Below are positions 9,002 through 19,434 of a stretch of 57,410 nt of DNA, piece after piece. Numbering within the stretch: position 1 is the stretch's first letter; each line of letters starts with the position of its first letter. Source of the stretch: Verrucomicrobiia bacterium. GTDB taxonomy: Bacteria > Verrucomicrobiota > Verrucomicrobiia > Limisphaerales > DSYF01. The position numbers were made by a program, and so were the translations under genes. The stretch lies in contig DASTWL010000075.1 in the NCBI GenBank assembly GCA_035765895.1, positions 1-57,410 of the forward strand, read 5' to 3'. Below the pieces are notes generated by a model. It did not search any database, was not told the DNA's origin, and saw only the letters and a program-made list of their open reading frames with translations.

Positions 9002-9577
9002 TTAACGGTTCTTCCGGGTCAGGGCTTTCTTGGTGGCGGTGTGCAGGTCGTCGATTTCCGCGCGCAGCTCAGCCTTGTCCTCCGGTGTCATGCGGTCGAT
9101 GAACAGCACGCCATTCAGGTGATCCACTTCGTGCTGGATGGCGCGTCCGAGCAGCCCGCCGGCCCGGAACGCCAGCGGCTCGCCCTTGGCGTTGAGCGCC
9201 TTGACGTCCACTTGTTCGGAGCGCGTGATGTCCGCGTAAATTTCCGGAAAGCTGAGGCAACCCTCGGGTCCAGCCACAGGTGCGCCCACCGGAATGATCT
9301 TCGGGTTGATCAACACCAGCGGCATGAAGGTGTCCACATCGGCGGGTGCGCCGTTGACTTCCAAGGTTGAGGGCCGGTCGGTGATGCCGCGCACGTCAAT
9401 GACGGTCAGTTGCAGCGCCACGCCCACCTGTTGCGCCGCCAGGCCGATGCCCTTGGCATCATACATGGTTTCGAACATGTCGCCAACGAGCCGCGTGACT
9501 TCCGGCGTGATTTCTTTGACCCGCGAACCGCGTTCCCGCAGGACGGGATGGCCGTATTTGACTACCTCAAGAATCAT
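9002..9577 (-). CDS. def: Peptide deformylase
   Basis: A 191-residue metalloenzyme that removes the N-formyl group from nascent proteins at the ribosome exit. All three motifs are intact: GIGLAAQQVG (43-52), EGCLS (105-109, metal ligand Cys107) and HEVDH (149-153, metal ligands and the catalytic Glu). The C-terminal helix is basic, as expected for ribosome binding. It lies 31 bp after the PfkB kinase on the minus strand and is probably the last gene of parB-pfkB-def. No methionyl-tRNA formyltransferase gene is in the window. Confidence 0.97.
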   Translation of the reverse strand: MILEVVKYGHPVLRERGSRVKEITPEVTRLVGDMFETMYDAKGIGLAAQQVGVALQLTVIDVRGITDRPSTLEVNGAPADVDTFMPLVLINPKIIPVGAPVAGPEGCLSFPEIYADITRSEQVDVKALNAKGEPLAFRAGGLLGRAIQHEVDHLNGVLFIDRMTPEDKAELRAEIDDLHTATKKALTRKNR

Positions 9578-9608
9578 TCGAACGTTGTTCCTTGCCGGGC
9601 TTCGACGG

Positions 9609-10736
9609 CTACTTGCCGCCTTCCGGCCAGTGGTGCATGAAACTCACCAGGTCGGCGATGCTCGGACTTTTGGCAGTGCGCACGTAATGTCCGCTGGTGG
9701 TGACGCCGCAAAGGAGGCTGGCTTCGTTGTCGAAGCCCAGCAGCCGTCCGAGGCAGAAGCCGGAATTGAAGTGGTCGCCCGCGCCGGTGGTGATCTTCGG
9801 TTTTGCCACAAACGGTCCATCCACAATGGCCGTTTTGCCTTTGCTCGCCGTCAGCGCGAAGGCGACGGGGTGGACGACCAGGGTGTTGGTCGGAACCCGT
9901 TCGTTGATGGCCAGCGCGAGCTGGCACAGGCCTTCGCGGGAGCTGTCGCCGGTGTTGAGCCCCAAGACGCGGCCAATCTCGCCCGCCTCCTTTTCGTTCA
10001 GCCCCAGGATCACGTCAAACCATTCTTCGAACTTCACAATCAGATCGAGCGCGCGGCGGATGTCCTCCGTGGTTCGCTTCTCCGGGTCGGCGAGGTCGAA
10101 GAAGATTTTGCGACGCGGGCCGGACAACGTGGGGCAAATCTCCTTTTGCACCGTTTCCCAGATCGCGCTCATGTTGGTGATCATCGTCCAGTTCACGAAA
10201 CCGACGAGCGAGGCGCTGGTGAACTTGGCCGTGAAGCGGTCGGCGCCGAACCGCTCGACAATGTTCGGCCAGTGGATTTCGCCGAGACTTTCAATTTTCC
10301 CCATCATGATTTTGCCGTCGTCAAATTCGAGCGCGTCAGTGAACGCAGGCTGCGCGATGGAATGGACCTCGGCGGTCTGGGTGAAGTCGTGAAAGATGGG
10401 GTGGATGTTGGGATGGCCAAGGTTGCCGAGGTAGGTCACCTGCAAGCCGAAGGCCGCGAGTGCGTTGGCCATGATGGGGCCGTTGCCGCCGAGCTTGGTC
10501 AGGTTGGTGACCAGTTCGACGTTCGTGCTGCGCCCAGCCGCGGCGGCCAGCCGTTCCGCAAACTTGGCAATCGTCGGGAGGCGCGTGAATTTCTCGGCGC
10601 TTTCGCGCTTGTCCACCACGTGCAGAATTTGATCAACAAATCCATCCAGCCCCACAAAGGCGGTGAGCGTGGAGGTCTGCTGGGCGGCGGCGTCCAATTG
10701 CCGGGCGGTTTGCTGGCGTAGTTCCGTATGGTTCAT
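9609..10736 (-). CDS. PfkB-family carbohydrate/nucleoside kinase
   Basis: A 375-residue ribokinase-fold sugar or nucleoside kinase. GLDGFVD near the N-terminus, GGNGPIMANALAAFG (the first PfkB signature region) and TTGAGDHFNSG near the C-terminus (second signature, with the GAGD anion hole and catalytic Asp) define the family. I chose ATG 10736 (MNHTEL), because the longer frame to 10856 would overlap parB with a Ser-rich, non-homologous extension. Substrate specificity cannot be read from sequence; the divergence from ribokinase and fructokinase is considerable. It lies between parB and def on the minus strand, with 46 and 31 bp gaps. Confidence 0.85.
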   Translation of the reverse strand: MNHTELRQQTARQLDAAAQQTSTLTAFVGLDGFVDQILHVVDKRESAEKFTRLPTIAKFAERLAAAAGRSTNVELVTNLTKLGGNGPIMANALAAFGLQVTYLGNLGHPNIHPIFHDFTQTAEVHSIAQPAFTDALEFDDGKIMMGKIESLGEIHWPNIVERFGADRFTAKFTSASLVGFVNWTMITNMSAIWETVQKEICPTLSGPRRKIFFDLADPEKRTTEDIRRALDLIVKFEEWFDVILGLNEKEAGEIGRVLGLNTGDSSREGLCQLALAINERVPTNTLVVHPVAFALTASKGKTAIVDGPFVAKPKITTGAGDHFNSGFCLGRLLGFDNEASLLCGVTTSGHYVRTAKSPSIADLVSFMHHWPEGGK

Positions 10737-10782
10737 GATTTGAAAGTGTTCCGCAATGCAACGCAACCGGCTCGTGGCCGGT

Positions 10783-11745
10783 TCACTCGGGCTTGACGCC
10801 CAGAATCTGGAGGATTCGGTCGAGCTCGTCATCGCTAAAAAAGGCGATTTCGACACGCCCTTTGCCCCTCGCGTAACGCAGATTCACCTTGGTGCCCACC
10901 CGCTCGCGGATGCGGTTTTCGAGGCTAGCGACATGTGTGTCCTTGCCGATGGCATGACTGCGGGCGTGCCGGGCGGCACCGGCGGGATGACTTTGCAACT
11001 GGACCAGCAATTCCTCGGTTTGCCGGACGTTCAGATTTTCCTTGATGACACGTTCCGCGGCGAGTTTTTGCAATTCTTCACCGGCCAGTCCGAGAATCAC
11101 TTTGGCGTGGCCGACGGAGAGCCGTCCATCCCGCACGTAGGCCTGCAGGTCTGTCGGTAGCTTCAACAAGCGGAGGGCGTTGGCCACCACGGCGCGGCTC
11201 TTTCCGACCTTGGTGGCGACCTGTTCCTGCGTCAGTTGAAACTGGCTCATCAACTGCGAGTAACCCTGCGCCTCCTCGATGGGATTCAGGTTTTCGCGCT
11301 GCAAATTTTCGATGAGCGCCAGCTCCAGCACGGCCGCGTCATCCGCCTTGCGCAGGATGACGGGCACTTCGGTCAGACCGACCAGTTGAGCGGCGCGCCA
11401 GCGTCGTTCGCCGGCGATGAGTTCCAAGTGATCCGCCAGTTCGCGGACAATCAACGGCTGCACGATGCCTTGCTCGCGGATGGAATCGGCCAGTTCCTTG
11501 AGCGCCTCGGCGGAGAAGTCCTTGCGCGGTTGAAATGGGCAGGGGCGAATGCGCGTCAGCGGCACGCGCAACACCTGCTCGCCCGCGGCGGGCGCGGGGG
11601 CTACCAGCGACGCTGGCGCATGGGCCGTGGCGTCGGGCGGGCTGGAAGCAGTGGATGCGGTGGGCGTGGTCGTCGCGGGCTTGGCAGCGGCCGGATTACC
11701 GCTCAGCAAAGCCCCCAAACCACGACCCAATGCAGGTTTTGACAT
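10783..11745 (-). CDS. parB: Chromosome-partitioning protein ParB
   Basis: A 320-residue CTP-dependent DNA clamp that loads at parS sites and spreads to organise the origin region. After an Ala/Pro/Thr-rich N-terminal segment (MSKPALGRGLGALLSG) comes the ParB/Srx CTPase domain with GERRWRAAQLVG, then a helix-turn-helix (TQEQVATKVGKSRAVVANAL) and a C-terminal dimerisation domain. ATG 11745 precedes the typical MSKPALGRGLGALL start. ParA usually lies directly upstream, but here the upstream neighbour is a divergent DUF309 gene, so ParA must be encoded elsewhere. It is the first gene of the parB-pfkB-def unit. Confidence 0.95.
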   Translation of the reverse strand: MSKPALGRGLGALLSGNPAAAKPATTTPTASTASSPPDATAHAPASLVAPAPAAGEQVLRVPLTRIRPCPFQPRKDFSAEALKELADSIREQGIVQPLIVRELADHLELIAGERRWRAAQLVGLTEVPVILRKADDAAVLELALIENLQRENLNPIEEAQGYSQLMSQFQLTQEQVATKVGKSRAVVANALRLLKLPTDLQAYVRDGRLSVGHAKVILGLAGEELQKLAAERVIKENLNVRQTEELLVQLQSHPAGAARHARSHAIGKDTHVASLENRIRERVGTKVNLRYARGKGRVEIAFFSDDELDRILQILGVKPE

Positions 11746-11834
11746 GCGCCCAGAGTGCGAACTGGCAGCCGGATTGTCAAACGTGCGCCGCTGCGCGGAC
11801 GGGCTTGAGCTTCGACAAATTGGCGGCGGCAATT

Positions 11835-12266
11835 ATGCTGGGCCGCGTGACACACAAGAGCGGCAAAGTGGCGGAAATGGTGGCGCAGTTCGCCGGTCAA
11901 CGGCTGGACGCGCGCTATCTGGGTTACTTCGACTGTTTCAACCAGCAGCAGTATTACGAGGCGCACGATGTGCTGGAGGATTTATGGCTGTTGGACCGCC
12001 ATGGCCCGAACGGGGATTTTTTCAAGGGGCTCATCCAGCTCGCGGGCGCCTTTGTGCATTTGCAAAAGGAACGGCTGCGCCCGGCCGATGCGTTGTTTCA
12101 ACTCGCCGAGCGCAATCTCTCCAAATACCCGGCCCGGCATGAAGCCCTCTCCGTCACTGAGCTGCTCGGACTGATCCAGGCTTGGCGCGCGGCGCTGGTG
12201 CAGGGCAGATTTCAAGCGAATCCGTTGCGGACCCGGCCGCAGCCGCAGCTGACTTTGCCCGTTTGA
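11835..12266 (+). CDS. DUF309 family protein
   Basis: A small helical protein of 143 residues from ATG 11835, or 139 from GTG 11847. The conserved DUF309 core is clear: YFDCFNQQQYYEAHDVLEDL followed by GDFFKGLIQLAGAFVH. The paired His/Glu of EAHDVLE are characteristic of the family, whose function is unknown. A longer in-frame extension back to 11535 runs antisense to parB and is discarded. It is divergent from parB, with 89 bp between starts, so the gap probably holds both promoters. Confidence 0.8.
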   Translation: MLGRVTHKSGKVAEMVAQFAGQRLDARYLGYFDCFNQQQYYEAHDVLEDLWLLDRHGPNGDFFKGLIQLAGAFVHLQKERLRPADALFQLAERNLSKYPARHEALSVTELLGLIQAWRAALVQGRFQANPLRTRPQPQLTLPV

Positions 12267-12323
12267 AACGGCCGCAAATTTCCGTGAAACCTTTGGCCTG
12301 TAATCGACGTCATTAGAGGACGT

Positions 12324-13793
12324 ATGCTCACGCCAATTGCTGCCGATCAATGGGACTTCAGCCGGGCGGCGCACCTGCTCAACCGGGCGGGCTTCGGCGG
12401 AACGCCTGCGGAAATCGAGCAACTGGTCAATCTCGGGCCGGAACGGGCGGTGGCTTCGCTCGTTGATTACGAAAAAATTCCCGACCCGACCAAGGATCCG
12501 GATTGGGCCCGGCCGGATCCGACCCGCGCCGAGCGGATTGCCGCGCTACGTAAAATGACGCCTGAAGAGCGGCGCATGGCCCAGAAGGAGGAGCAGCGCA
12601 AGGAGCGGGAGCGCCTGCTTGAATTGCGCGGCTGGTGGCTGAACCGCATGGTGCATGGGCCGCGGCCGTTGCAGGAAAAAATGACCCTGTTCTGGCACGG
12701 TCATTTCGCCACCAGCGTCGAAAAGGTGCGCGATGCGTATTACATGTGGCGTCAGAACGAACTGTTCCGGCGGCTGGCCACCGGCAACTGGCAGCAACTG
12801 TTGACCGAAGTCGCCCGTGATCCCGCCATGTTGGTCTGGCTCGATCAGGCCCAGAGCCGCAAGGACCATCCGAACGAGAATTTCGCGCGCGAGGTGATGG
12901 AGTTGTTTTCCCTCGGCGAAGGTCACTACACCGAGAAGGACATTACGGAAGGTGCCCGCGCGCTGACAGGCTGGTCGTTGGATCGCACATCGCAGCGTTT
13001 CGTGGACCGGCCCCGCGTCCATGACGAGGGCATCAAAACCTTCCTGGGTCAGACGGGCAACTTTGATGGCGGTGATGTCATCCGCATCATTGTCGAACAA
13101 CCACAGGCGGCAAAGTTCATCACCGCCAAACTGTGGGACTATTTTGCCGGCGCGCCACTGGCGCCCGAACTGAACGACGCCCTGGCGGCGGAGTTCCGCC
13201 GCGCGGGCAACAACTTCAAGCCCATTTTGCGCACCCTGTTCCGCAGCGATGAGTTTTACGCACCCGAGGTGGTGCGGGCGCAGGTCAAGAGCCCGGTGCA
13301 ATGGCTGGTCATGGGCATCCGACAGTTGGAGCGCAATCTGCCGCCGGCCGCCGTGTGCAGCGCCCTGACCCGCTCCTTGGGACAGGAACTGTTCCAGCCG
13401 CCCAACGTGAAGGGTTGGGATGGTGGCCTGGCGTGGATCAACACCAACAACCTGCTCACGCGCTACAACGAATCGGCCACGCTGGTGTTCGGCGACGCCA
13501 AGCCGCTGATGAACGCGGCGCAGGCCAAGAAACAACCCAAGTTGCGCGAACGCTTCCTCGCCCGGTTGCGGCTGGGCGGAGTGGACCCGGAAAAGCTGTT
13601 CACGATTGAAGAGCGGCACATCAAGGACAAGTTCATCGCCGCGGTCGAAAAGCGTTTTTTGCAGGCGGAACTGCGGCCGGCACAAAAGCAGGCACTGCGC
13701 GATTTTCTCGATGAACGCGGGCCGCTGGATACCGAGGATATTTTGGGCGCCATCCGGCTGGTCATGTGCACGCCCGACTACCAACTGACGTAA
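12324..13793 (+). CDS. DUF1800 family protein
   Basis: A 489-residue protein of the DUF1800 family, widespread in Planctomycetes and Verrucomicrobiota and nearly always next to a DUF1501 gene. Visible hallmarks are [12 protein letters not shown] near the N-terminus, [12 protein letters not shown], the [15 protein letters not shown] segment, [12 protein letters not shown] and a late [11 protein letters not shown]. There is no obvious signal peptide. Its biochemical role is unknown; co-occurrence with Tat-exported DUF1501 proteins suggests cell-surface or polysaccharide-related work. It is followed after 4 bp by the DUF1501 gene. Confidence 0.9.
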   Translation: MLTPIAADQWDFSRAAHLLNRAGFGGTPAEIEQLVNLGPERAVASLVDYEKIPDPTKDPDWARPDPTRAERIAALRKMTPEERRMAQKEEQRKERERLLELRGWWLNRMVHGPRPLQEKMTLFWHGHFATSVEKVRDAYYMWRQNELFRRLATGNWQQLLTEVARDPAMLVWLDQAQSRKDHPNENFAREVMELFSLGEGHYTEKDITEGARALTGWSLDRTSQRFVDRPRVHDEGIKTFLGQTGNFDGGDVIRIIVEQPQAAKFITAKLWDYFAGAPLAPELNDALAAEFRRAGNNFKPILRTLFRSDEFYAPEVVRAQVKSPVQWLVMGIRQLERNLPPAAVCSALTRSLGQELFQPPNVKGWDGGLAWINTNNLLTRYNESATLVFGDAKPLMNAAQAKKQPKLRERFLARLRLGGVDPEKLFTIEERHIKDKFIAAVEKRFLQAELRPAQKQALRDFLDERGPLDTEDILGAIRLVMCTPDYQLT

Positions 13794-13797
13794 ACTT

Positions 13798-15132
13798 ATG
13801 AGCAATCAACTTTCCCTCAAAACCCGGCGCGAATTTCTCCGCACCACCGTGCTGGGCAGCGCGTTGTCCTGGACGTTGCCGACGTTTCTCGCAAACACCT
13901 TTTCGGCATTGCATGCTGAAGCCGCCGACAAGGCGACGCAGATTGTGACCGGCCGCGACGCGCAAATCCTCGTCGTGCTCCAAATGGCGGGTGGCAATGA
14001 CGGGCTGAACACGGTCGTGCCCTACGCGAACGATTTTTATCACAAGGCCCGCCCGCGCATTGGACTCAAGCCGGACGACGTCCTCAAGTTGAGCGACAGT
14101 ATTGGCCTGCACCCGGCGCTAACAGGGTTCAAGGCGTTGTTTGATGCCGGCCAACTTGGTGTCGTGCAGGGCGTGGGTTATCCGAATCCCAATCGATCCC
14201 ATTTCCGATCCACTGACATCTGGATGACGGCCAGCGATTCCAACAAATATGAGAAGCACGGCTGGCTGGGACGTTACTTCGACGCCAATTGTGCCGGATG
14301 CGATCCGACCGTGGGCGTCGCGGTGGGCCGCCAGATGCCGCTGGCGTTTGCCGGGGAAAAGGCCAAGGGCATCGCGGTGGACAATCCCGCGAACTACCGC
14401 TTCATGAGCGACACCCCGGCCATGGCCGGCGAGAAGGATACGACGGAGGAGTCTTATCGGAAGCTGAACATGATTGAAACCGCCGGTGCGGATGACAATT
14501 CGGGCGGCACCATCGGCGCCATTTCGGGCGCGGCGCGGTCCACGGGATCGCCGCTGGATTTTATCGAACGCACTGCGCTCGACGCGCAGGTCAGTTCGGA
14601 TGAAGTGCGCGCCATTGCCAGCAAGGTGGAGAATCACGTCAGCTACCCGGCCTCCCAGCTCGGCAACTCGCTGAAGCTCGTCGCCAAGTTGATTGGCGGC
14701 GGCCTGCCGACGCGGGTGTTTTACGTCTCCCAGGGCGGCTACGACACGCACACCAATCAAACCGGCACGCAGGAGCGGCTGTTCAAGGATCTGGGGGATT
14801 CGGTCAAGGCGTTCACCGACGATTTGAAAGCGCAGGGCAACATGGAACGCGTGCTGGTCATGACATTCAGTGAATTTGGCCGGCGCGTGGCGGAGAATGC
14901 CAACCAAGGCACCGACCACGGCGCGGCGTCGTCCATGTTCATCGTCGGTCACAAGGTGAAGGCGGGATTGCTCGGCGAGTATCCCAGCCTCGACCCAAGC
15001 GACCTCTTCCAAGGCGACCTCAAATTCAAGGTCGATTTTCGCAGCGTTTACGCCGGGGTTCTGGAAGAGTGGCTCAAGACGCGGAGCGAACCGGTGCTTG
15101 GCCGGAAGTTTCAACCGCTGCCCATCGTTTAA
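13798..15132 (+). CDS. DUF1501 family protein, Tat-exported
   Basis: A 444-residue partner of the preceding DUF1800 protein. The start SNQLSLKTRREFLRTTVLG contains a twin-arginine motif (TRREFLR, 9-15) followed by a hydrophobic stretch and an AEAAD cleavage region, so it is probably exported folded through Tat. VVLQMAGGNDGLNTVVPY and NRSHFRSTDIW, then TFSEFGRRVAENANQGTDHG, are the conserved DUF1501 blocks; the fold resembles alkaline phosphatase/sulfatase-like hydrolases, but no activity is established. The 4-bp spacing makes a two-gene operon with DUF1800 almost certain. Confidence 0.92.
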   Translation: MSNQLSLKTRREFLRTTVLGSALSWTLPTFLANTFSALHAEAADKATQIVTGRDAQILVVLQMAGGNDGLNTVVPYANDFYHKARPRIGLKPDDVLKLSDSIGLHPALTGFKALFDAGQLGVVQGVGYPNPNRSHFRSTDIWMTASDSNKYEKHGWLGRYFDANCAGCDPTVGVAVGRQMPLAFAGEKAKGIAVDNPANYRFMSDTPAMAGEKDTTEESYRKLNMIETAGADDNSGGTIGAISGAARSTGSPLDFIERTALDAQVSSDEVRAIASKVENHVSYPASQLGNSLKLVAKLIGGGLPTRVFYVSQGGYDTHTNQTGTQERLFKDLGDSVKAFTDDLKAQGNMERVLVMTFSEFGRRVAENANQGTDHGAASSMFIVGHKVKAGLLGEYPSLDPSDLFQGDLKFKVDFRSVYAGVLEEWLKTRSEPVLGRKFQPLPIV

Positions 15133-15185
15133 GCGTTCGACTGCTTCACTTGCGCCCGTTCCCGCCTCCTCACTAGGATGGCGCC

Positions 15186-16607
15186 GTGAGCGACCTTTTC
15201 ACCCGGCTGCAATGCCACGTGGCGGACCAACATCTCCTCAAACGTGGCACACGGCTCGTTGTGGCCGTTTCGGGCGGCGTGGATTCCATGGTGCTGCTGC
15301 GCCTGCTGCATGCCCTGGCGCCTAGGTTCCACTGGCAACTTTCAGTCGCCCACTTCAACCATCGGTTGCGCGGCCGCGCGAGCGCGGCGGACCAACAGCT
15401 TGTTCAGAAAATCGCCCGGCGATTGCGGCTTCCCTGCGATGTGGGGGCGGTCAATGTCCGTCAGGCGGCGAGGGTTGCCGGTGTTTCTCTCGAAATGGCC
15501 GCCCGCCAGGCACGGCACGCATTTTTGGCGGAGTGCGCCCGTCGCCGCCGCGCGCGAATTGTTGCCCTGGCGCATCACGCCGATGATCAAGTGGAATTGT
15601 TTCTGATGCGGCTCCTGCGCGGGGCGGGCAGCGCCGGTTTGGCGGGCATGAAGCCGCAAAGCCCGTCGCCCGCGGACCACCGTCTTCGGCTGATTCGGCC
15701 GCTGCTGCAATTGACCAAGACCGAATTGATCGCCTGCGCCGAAGCCATGCGCTGGCCGTTTCGCGAAGATGCCAGCAACGCCTCGGCGGAGTTCGAGCGA
15801 AACTGGGTTCGTCAGGAATTGCTTCCCTGCCTGCGCCGGCGTCAACCTGCGGCGGCGCAAGCCATTTTGCGCTCCATGGAAATCCTCGGCGCCGAAGCCG
15901 ACTTTGTTTCCCGTGCAGCCGAAGCCCACCGCGCCGGTCTCGCGTCCCCGTCGAAGCCCACCGTGCCGCCATTCACCCAACTGCATCCAGCGGTGCAACG
16001 GCGGATTCTGCAGCAGGAGCTCCGGGATTTGGGGGTGGAGCCAACGTGGACGGTGGTTGAATTGCTGCGGGAACGGGCCGGGCAACGGGTGAACGTTGGG
16101 CCGCAACTGGGCGTGGTGCGGGACACAGATGGCGAAGTATCGACCATCCAGGACGCGCCGCTTGAATTTGAGCCGAAAGCGCAGGTGATCTGTCTCAACT
16201 TAAGATTGACGCACGGTTGCCAGCAGCTTGGCAAAGTCCGGGTCGAGTGGCGCGTGAGGCGATGTTCACCGCGCGGCGTTCTGACCCGACGGGCGGCTCG
16301 CGAGGTCTTTGATGCCGAGCGGGTAGGAGCACGGATGGTGCTGCGGCACTGGCGCCCTGGCGACCGTTATCAGCCGATTGGGATGCCGCGAGCGGTCAAA
16401 TTGCAGGATTGGTTCACCAACCGGAAAATCCCGGCGGCCCGGCGGCGTCAGCTGGTTTTGGCGGAAAGTGAACATGGCGAGGTGTTCTGGGTCGAAGGCG
16501 AGCGTATCAGCGAGGCGTGCAAGGTTACCGCCGCCACGCGCAAAGTGGTGGAAATCCGCTGGAAACGGAACGATAGCGCGGTTGCGGTGCCGCGGGGCTC
16601 ATGCTAG
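15186..16607 (+). CDS. tilS: tRNA(Ile)-lysidine synthetase
   Basis: A 473-residue ATP-pyrophosphatase that converts C34 of the tRNA-Ile CAU anticodon to lysidine, giving AUA decoding. The P-loop SGGVDS (29-34) lies in [25 protein letters not shown] and [20 protein letters not shown] are typical TilS active-site segments. The C-terminal region (about 360-460) matches the TilS C-terminal domain, with [12 protein letters not shown]. The start is GTG 15186. The stop is 20 bp before ftsH, and the tilS-ftsH order is common in bacteria. Confidence 0.94.
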   Translation: MSDLFTRLQCHVADQHLLKRGTRLVVAVSGGVDSMVLLRLLHALAPRFHWQLSVAHFNHRLRGRASAADQQLVQKIARRLRLPCDVGAVNVRQAARVAGVSLEMAARQARHAFLAECARRRRARIVALAHHADDQVELFLMRLLRGAGSAGLAGMKPQSPSPADHRLRLIRPLLQLTKTELIACAEAMRWPFREDASNASAEFERNWVRQELLPCLRRRQPAAAQAILRSMEILGAEADFVSRAAEAHRAGLASPSKPTVPPFTQLHPAVQRRILQQELRDLGVEPTWTVVELLRERAGQRVNVGPQLGVVRDTDGEVSTIQDAPLEFEPKAQVICLNLRLTHGCQQLGKVRVEWRVRRCSPRGVLTRRAAREVFDAERVGARMVLRHWRPGDRYQPIGMPRAVKLQDWFTNRKIPAARRRQLVLAESEHGEVFWVEGERISEACKVTAATRKVVEIRWKRNDSAVAVPRGSC

Positions 16608-16627
16608 CTTCGCCCAACTGGATTGAC

Positions 16628-18679
16628 ATGGCAGACGACAAAAAAATGAACAACGCGGAAAAAGAACCCAGAAAGCCCGGCGAATTCCGGGTGCCCCCCC
16701 GCACTTGGATTGTGTGGATTGCCATCCTGGGGGGCATCGTGGCGTTGATGGCCTTCCGCGATTACAACAGCACGCAGCGCGAGGAACTGAAGCCGCATTC
16801 GCTCCTGCAGATGGTCGATTCCAACCTCATAGCGGAGGCGTCCGTCATGAACAGTCCGCAATCGTCCTCCTACGACATCACCGGCTCCTATTACAAGACC
16901 GACAGCGAGGGCAAAAAGGTCGTCGGGGACAACGGCAAGCCCGTGGAAGTTCCGTTTCACACCAAGTTGTATCTGACCGATCAACTGATGAATCGGCTTT
17001 ACGACAAGGTCCAATCCGTGCAGGTGCGTGAATCGAACACGATGTTGATGAACGTTTTCTGGAGTCTGCTGCCCATCATCGTGATTGCATCGCTGATCTG
17101 GTTCTTTTTTATCCGGCAAATCAAAATGGCCGGAAAAGGTGCGTTGAGCTTTGGCAAAAGCCGGGCGCGATTGCTCGCCAAGGAACGCAACAAGACCACG
17201 TTTAAGGATGTCGCCGGCATTGACGAGGCGATCGAGGAAACCAAGGAACTGGTGGAATTCCTTAAGGATCCGCGCAAGTTCCAGCGCCTCGGCGGGCGCA
17301 TTCCCAAGGGCGTGTTGATGGTCGGACCGCCCGGCACCGGCAAGACGCTGCTCGCCAAGGCCATTGCTGGCGAGGCGGACGCGGCATTCTTCAGCATCAG
17401 CGGCTCGGATTTCGTGGAAATGTTCGTTGGCGTCGGTGCCAGCCGCGTGCGTGACATGTTTGAACAGGCGCGGAAGAACACGCCCTGCCTGATTTTCATC
17501 GACGAAATTGACGCTGTCGGCCGGAGCCGTGGCCATGGGCTCGGCGGTGGCAACGATGAGCGCGAACAGACCTTGAACGCGTTGCTCGTCGAGATGGATG
17601 GTTTTGATACGACGGACGGCATCATCATCATCGCGGCCACCAACCGGCCTGACGTGCTGGATCCGGCCTTGTTGCGGCCTGGACGGTTCGATCGTCAAGT
17701 CACGGTCAATCTGCCGGACGTGCGGGGACGGGAGGGCATTCTCAAGGTCCACGCCAAGAACATCAAACTGGCGCCGGATGTGGATTTGTCGGTTATTGCG
17801 CGCGGCACGCCGGGCTATTCCGGCGCCGAACTCGCCAACCTGCTGAACGAATCGGCTTTGCTGGCCGCGGGCTTGAACAAAAAAGCCGTGGGCATGCGCG
17901 AACTCGAAGAGGCGCGTGACAAGGTTCGTTGGGGCCGCGAGCGGCGCAGCATGGCCATGACCGAGGAGGAAAAGCGCAACACCGCCTGGCACGAGGCCGG
18001 CCACGCATTGGTGAGCGTGCTGCTCGAGCACACACATCCGCTTCACAAGGTTACCATCATTCCGCGGGGACAGGCTTTGGGCATGGCGATGTATTTGCCC
18101 GAGCACGATATTTTGTCGCAGCGGCGCAAGGAAATGGAAGATGCCATCGCTGTGGCCGTGGCGGGGCGCATCGCCGAGGAAATCATCACGGGCGACGTTT
18201 CCACCGGCGCGGGCAGCGACATTCAGCAGGCCACGAACCTGGCACGAGCCATGGTGACGCAATATGGCATGAGCGACAAACTCGGCATGGTGCGTTACGG
18301 TAATGACGATGAGTATGTGTTTCTCGGGCGTGAACTGGCCCGGCCGAAATCTTACAGCGAGGCCACGGCGCGGGAAATCGATGACGAGGTGCGCCGTCTG
18401 GTGGATGTCGCCTACAAGCGGGCGCACGATTTGATTTACACCCATCGGGACAAGCTTGAGCTGATTGCCAATTCCCTCCTCGAATACGAAACCTTGGACG
18501 GGGCTCAAGTTGAGGAAATTGTCCGCACGGGCAAGCTGACCACGCCGCCGCCAAAACCGGGTTCGGACATGGGACCGCTGCGTGGCGCGCCGGCCGGCAC
18601 GCCGATGCCGGAGCCACCGCCGAAGCCCGCTCCGCCGGCCATGCCGGGATTGGGATCACCCGCGCCGGCCACGGCGTAG
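16628..18679 (+). CDS. ftsH: ATP-dependent zinc metalloprotease FtsH
   Basis: A 683-residue membrane-anchored AAA+ protease that degrades misfolded membrane proteins and short-lived regulators. Two transmembrane segments (about residues 24-42 and a Leu/Ile-rich one near 140) flank a periplasmic domain. The AAA domain has [10 protein letters not shown] (Walker A), [11 protein letters not shown] (Walker B) and a second region of homology with RPGRFDR. The zinc site is HEAGH. The C-terminus is a Pro/Gly/Ala tail longer than usual. ATG 16628 (MADDKK) is preferred over ATG 16601, which overlaps the tilS stop. Confidence 0.97.
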   Translation: MADDKKMNNAEKEPRKPGEFRVPPRTWIVWIAILGGIVALMAFRDYNSTQREELKPHSLLQMVDSNLIAEASVMNSPQSSSYDITGSYYKTDSEGKKVVGDNGKPVEVPFHTKLYLTDQLMNRLYDKVQSVQVRESNTMLMNVFWSLLPIIVIASLIWFFFIRQIKMAGKGALSFGKSRARLLAKERNKTTFKDVAGIDEAIEETKELVEFLKDPRKFQRLGGRIPKGVLMVGPPGTGKTLLAKAIAGEADAAFFSISGSDFVEMFVGVGASRVRDMFEQARKNTPCLIFIDEIDAVGRSRGHGLGGGNDEREQTLNALLVEMDGFDTTDGIIIIAATNRPDVLDPALLRPGRFDRQVTVNLPDVRGREGILKVHAKNIKLAPDVDLSVIARGTPGYSGAELANLLNESALLAAGLNKKAVGMRELEEARDKVRWGRERRSMAMTEEEKRNTAWHEAGHALVSVLLEHTHPLHKVTIIPRGQALGMAMYLPEHDILSQRRKEMEDAIAVAVAGRIAEEIITGDVSTGAGSDIQQATNLARAMVTQYGMSDKLGMVRYGNDDEYVFLGRELARPKSYSEATAREIDDEVRRLVDVAYKRAHDLIYTHRDKLELIANSLLEYETLDGAQVEEIVRTGKLTTPPPKPGSDMGPLRGAPAGTPMPEPPPKPAPPAMPGLGSPAPATA

Positions 18680-18729
18680 GGCGCAGGCGTTGGATTGACG
18701 GCGCTGCTTGGGATTCATAGCGTTAGCGC

Positions 18730-19434
18730 ATGATTATTGCGCCCTCCTTGCTGGCCGCGGATTTTGGCCGTTTTGCCAGGGAGGCGGAGCGCATTTCCGG
18801 GTCCGGCGCGGACTGGCTTCATCTCGACATCATGGACGGGCACTTTGTGCCCAACATCTCCTTCGGCCCGCAAGTGGTGAAGACCGTTCGGGCGGTGACC
18901 CGGATGTTTTTCGACGTGCATCTAATGTGCTCCAAACCGGAGATCCTCGTGGATGCCTTTGCGGAGGCTGGCGCGAATCAGATGACGGTGCACGTCGAGC
19001 TGGGCGACGCCGCGGTCACCCGTTTGCTCTGGAAAATCAAGTCATTGGGCATTAAGGCCGGCCTTGCGGTGAATCCACCGACTTCCATTGCGCAGGCGTT
19101 GCCCCACCTCGAACAAATCGACACCTTGCTCGTTATGACGGTGAATCCGGGGTTTGGCGGCCAATCATTCATTTACGAAACCTTGCCCAAAATTCAGCAG
19201 GCGGCGGCGTGGCGACAGACCCGTGGCCTGACGTATCGCATCGAGGTGGACGGCGGAGTGAACTTTTCGACCGCTGGTGAATGCGCCCGTGTGGGCGCTG
19301 ATACGTTTGTCAGCGGAACGACCCTGTTGTCCCGGCGCAATTTGGGGGCGGCCGTGAAGCGGCTGCGCAAGGTGGTGGAGCAGGCGCAGATGGACAAAGC
19401 CAGCGCGCCTCCGCAGACAGTTCAACTCCTGTGA
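18730..19434 (+). CDS. rpe: Ribulose-phosphate 3-epimerase
   Basis: A 234-residue TIM-barrel enzyme that interconverts ribulose 5-phosphate and xylulose 5-phosphate in the pentose phosphate pathway. The first strand reads IAPSLLAADF, WLHLDIMDGHFVPN carries metal ligands and a catalytic Asp, VMTVNPGFGGQSF is the conserved mid-barrel loop, and EVDGGV supplies the second catalytic Asp. Length is near the usual 220-230. The stop TGA overlaps the GTG start of the next gene (GTGA, 19431-19434), so the two are translationally coupled. Confidence 0.96.
   Translation: MIIAPSLLAADFGRFAREAERISGSGADWLHLDIMDGHFVPNISFGPQVVKTVRAVTRMFFDVHLMCSKPEILVDAFAEAGANQMTVHVELGDAAVTRLLWKIKSLGIKAGLAVNPPTSIAQALPHLEQIDTLLVMTVNPGFGGQSFIYETLPKIQQAAAWRQTRGLTYRIEVDGGVNFSTAGECARVGADTFVSGTTLLSRRNLGAAVKRLRKVVEQAQMDKASAPPQTVQLL

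Noticed and set aside
8803-9102. 99-codon plus-strand ORF with GGAGGG upstream
   Set aside because: Good ribosome site but Arg/Trp/Ser-rich product, and its last third is antisense to def. Kept only as a note in the intergenic entry.
16604-18508. 634-codon minus-strand frame opposite ftsH
   Set aside because: Shadow frame; ftsH motifs are intact on the other strand.
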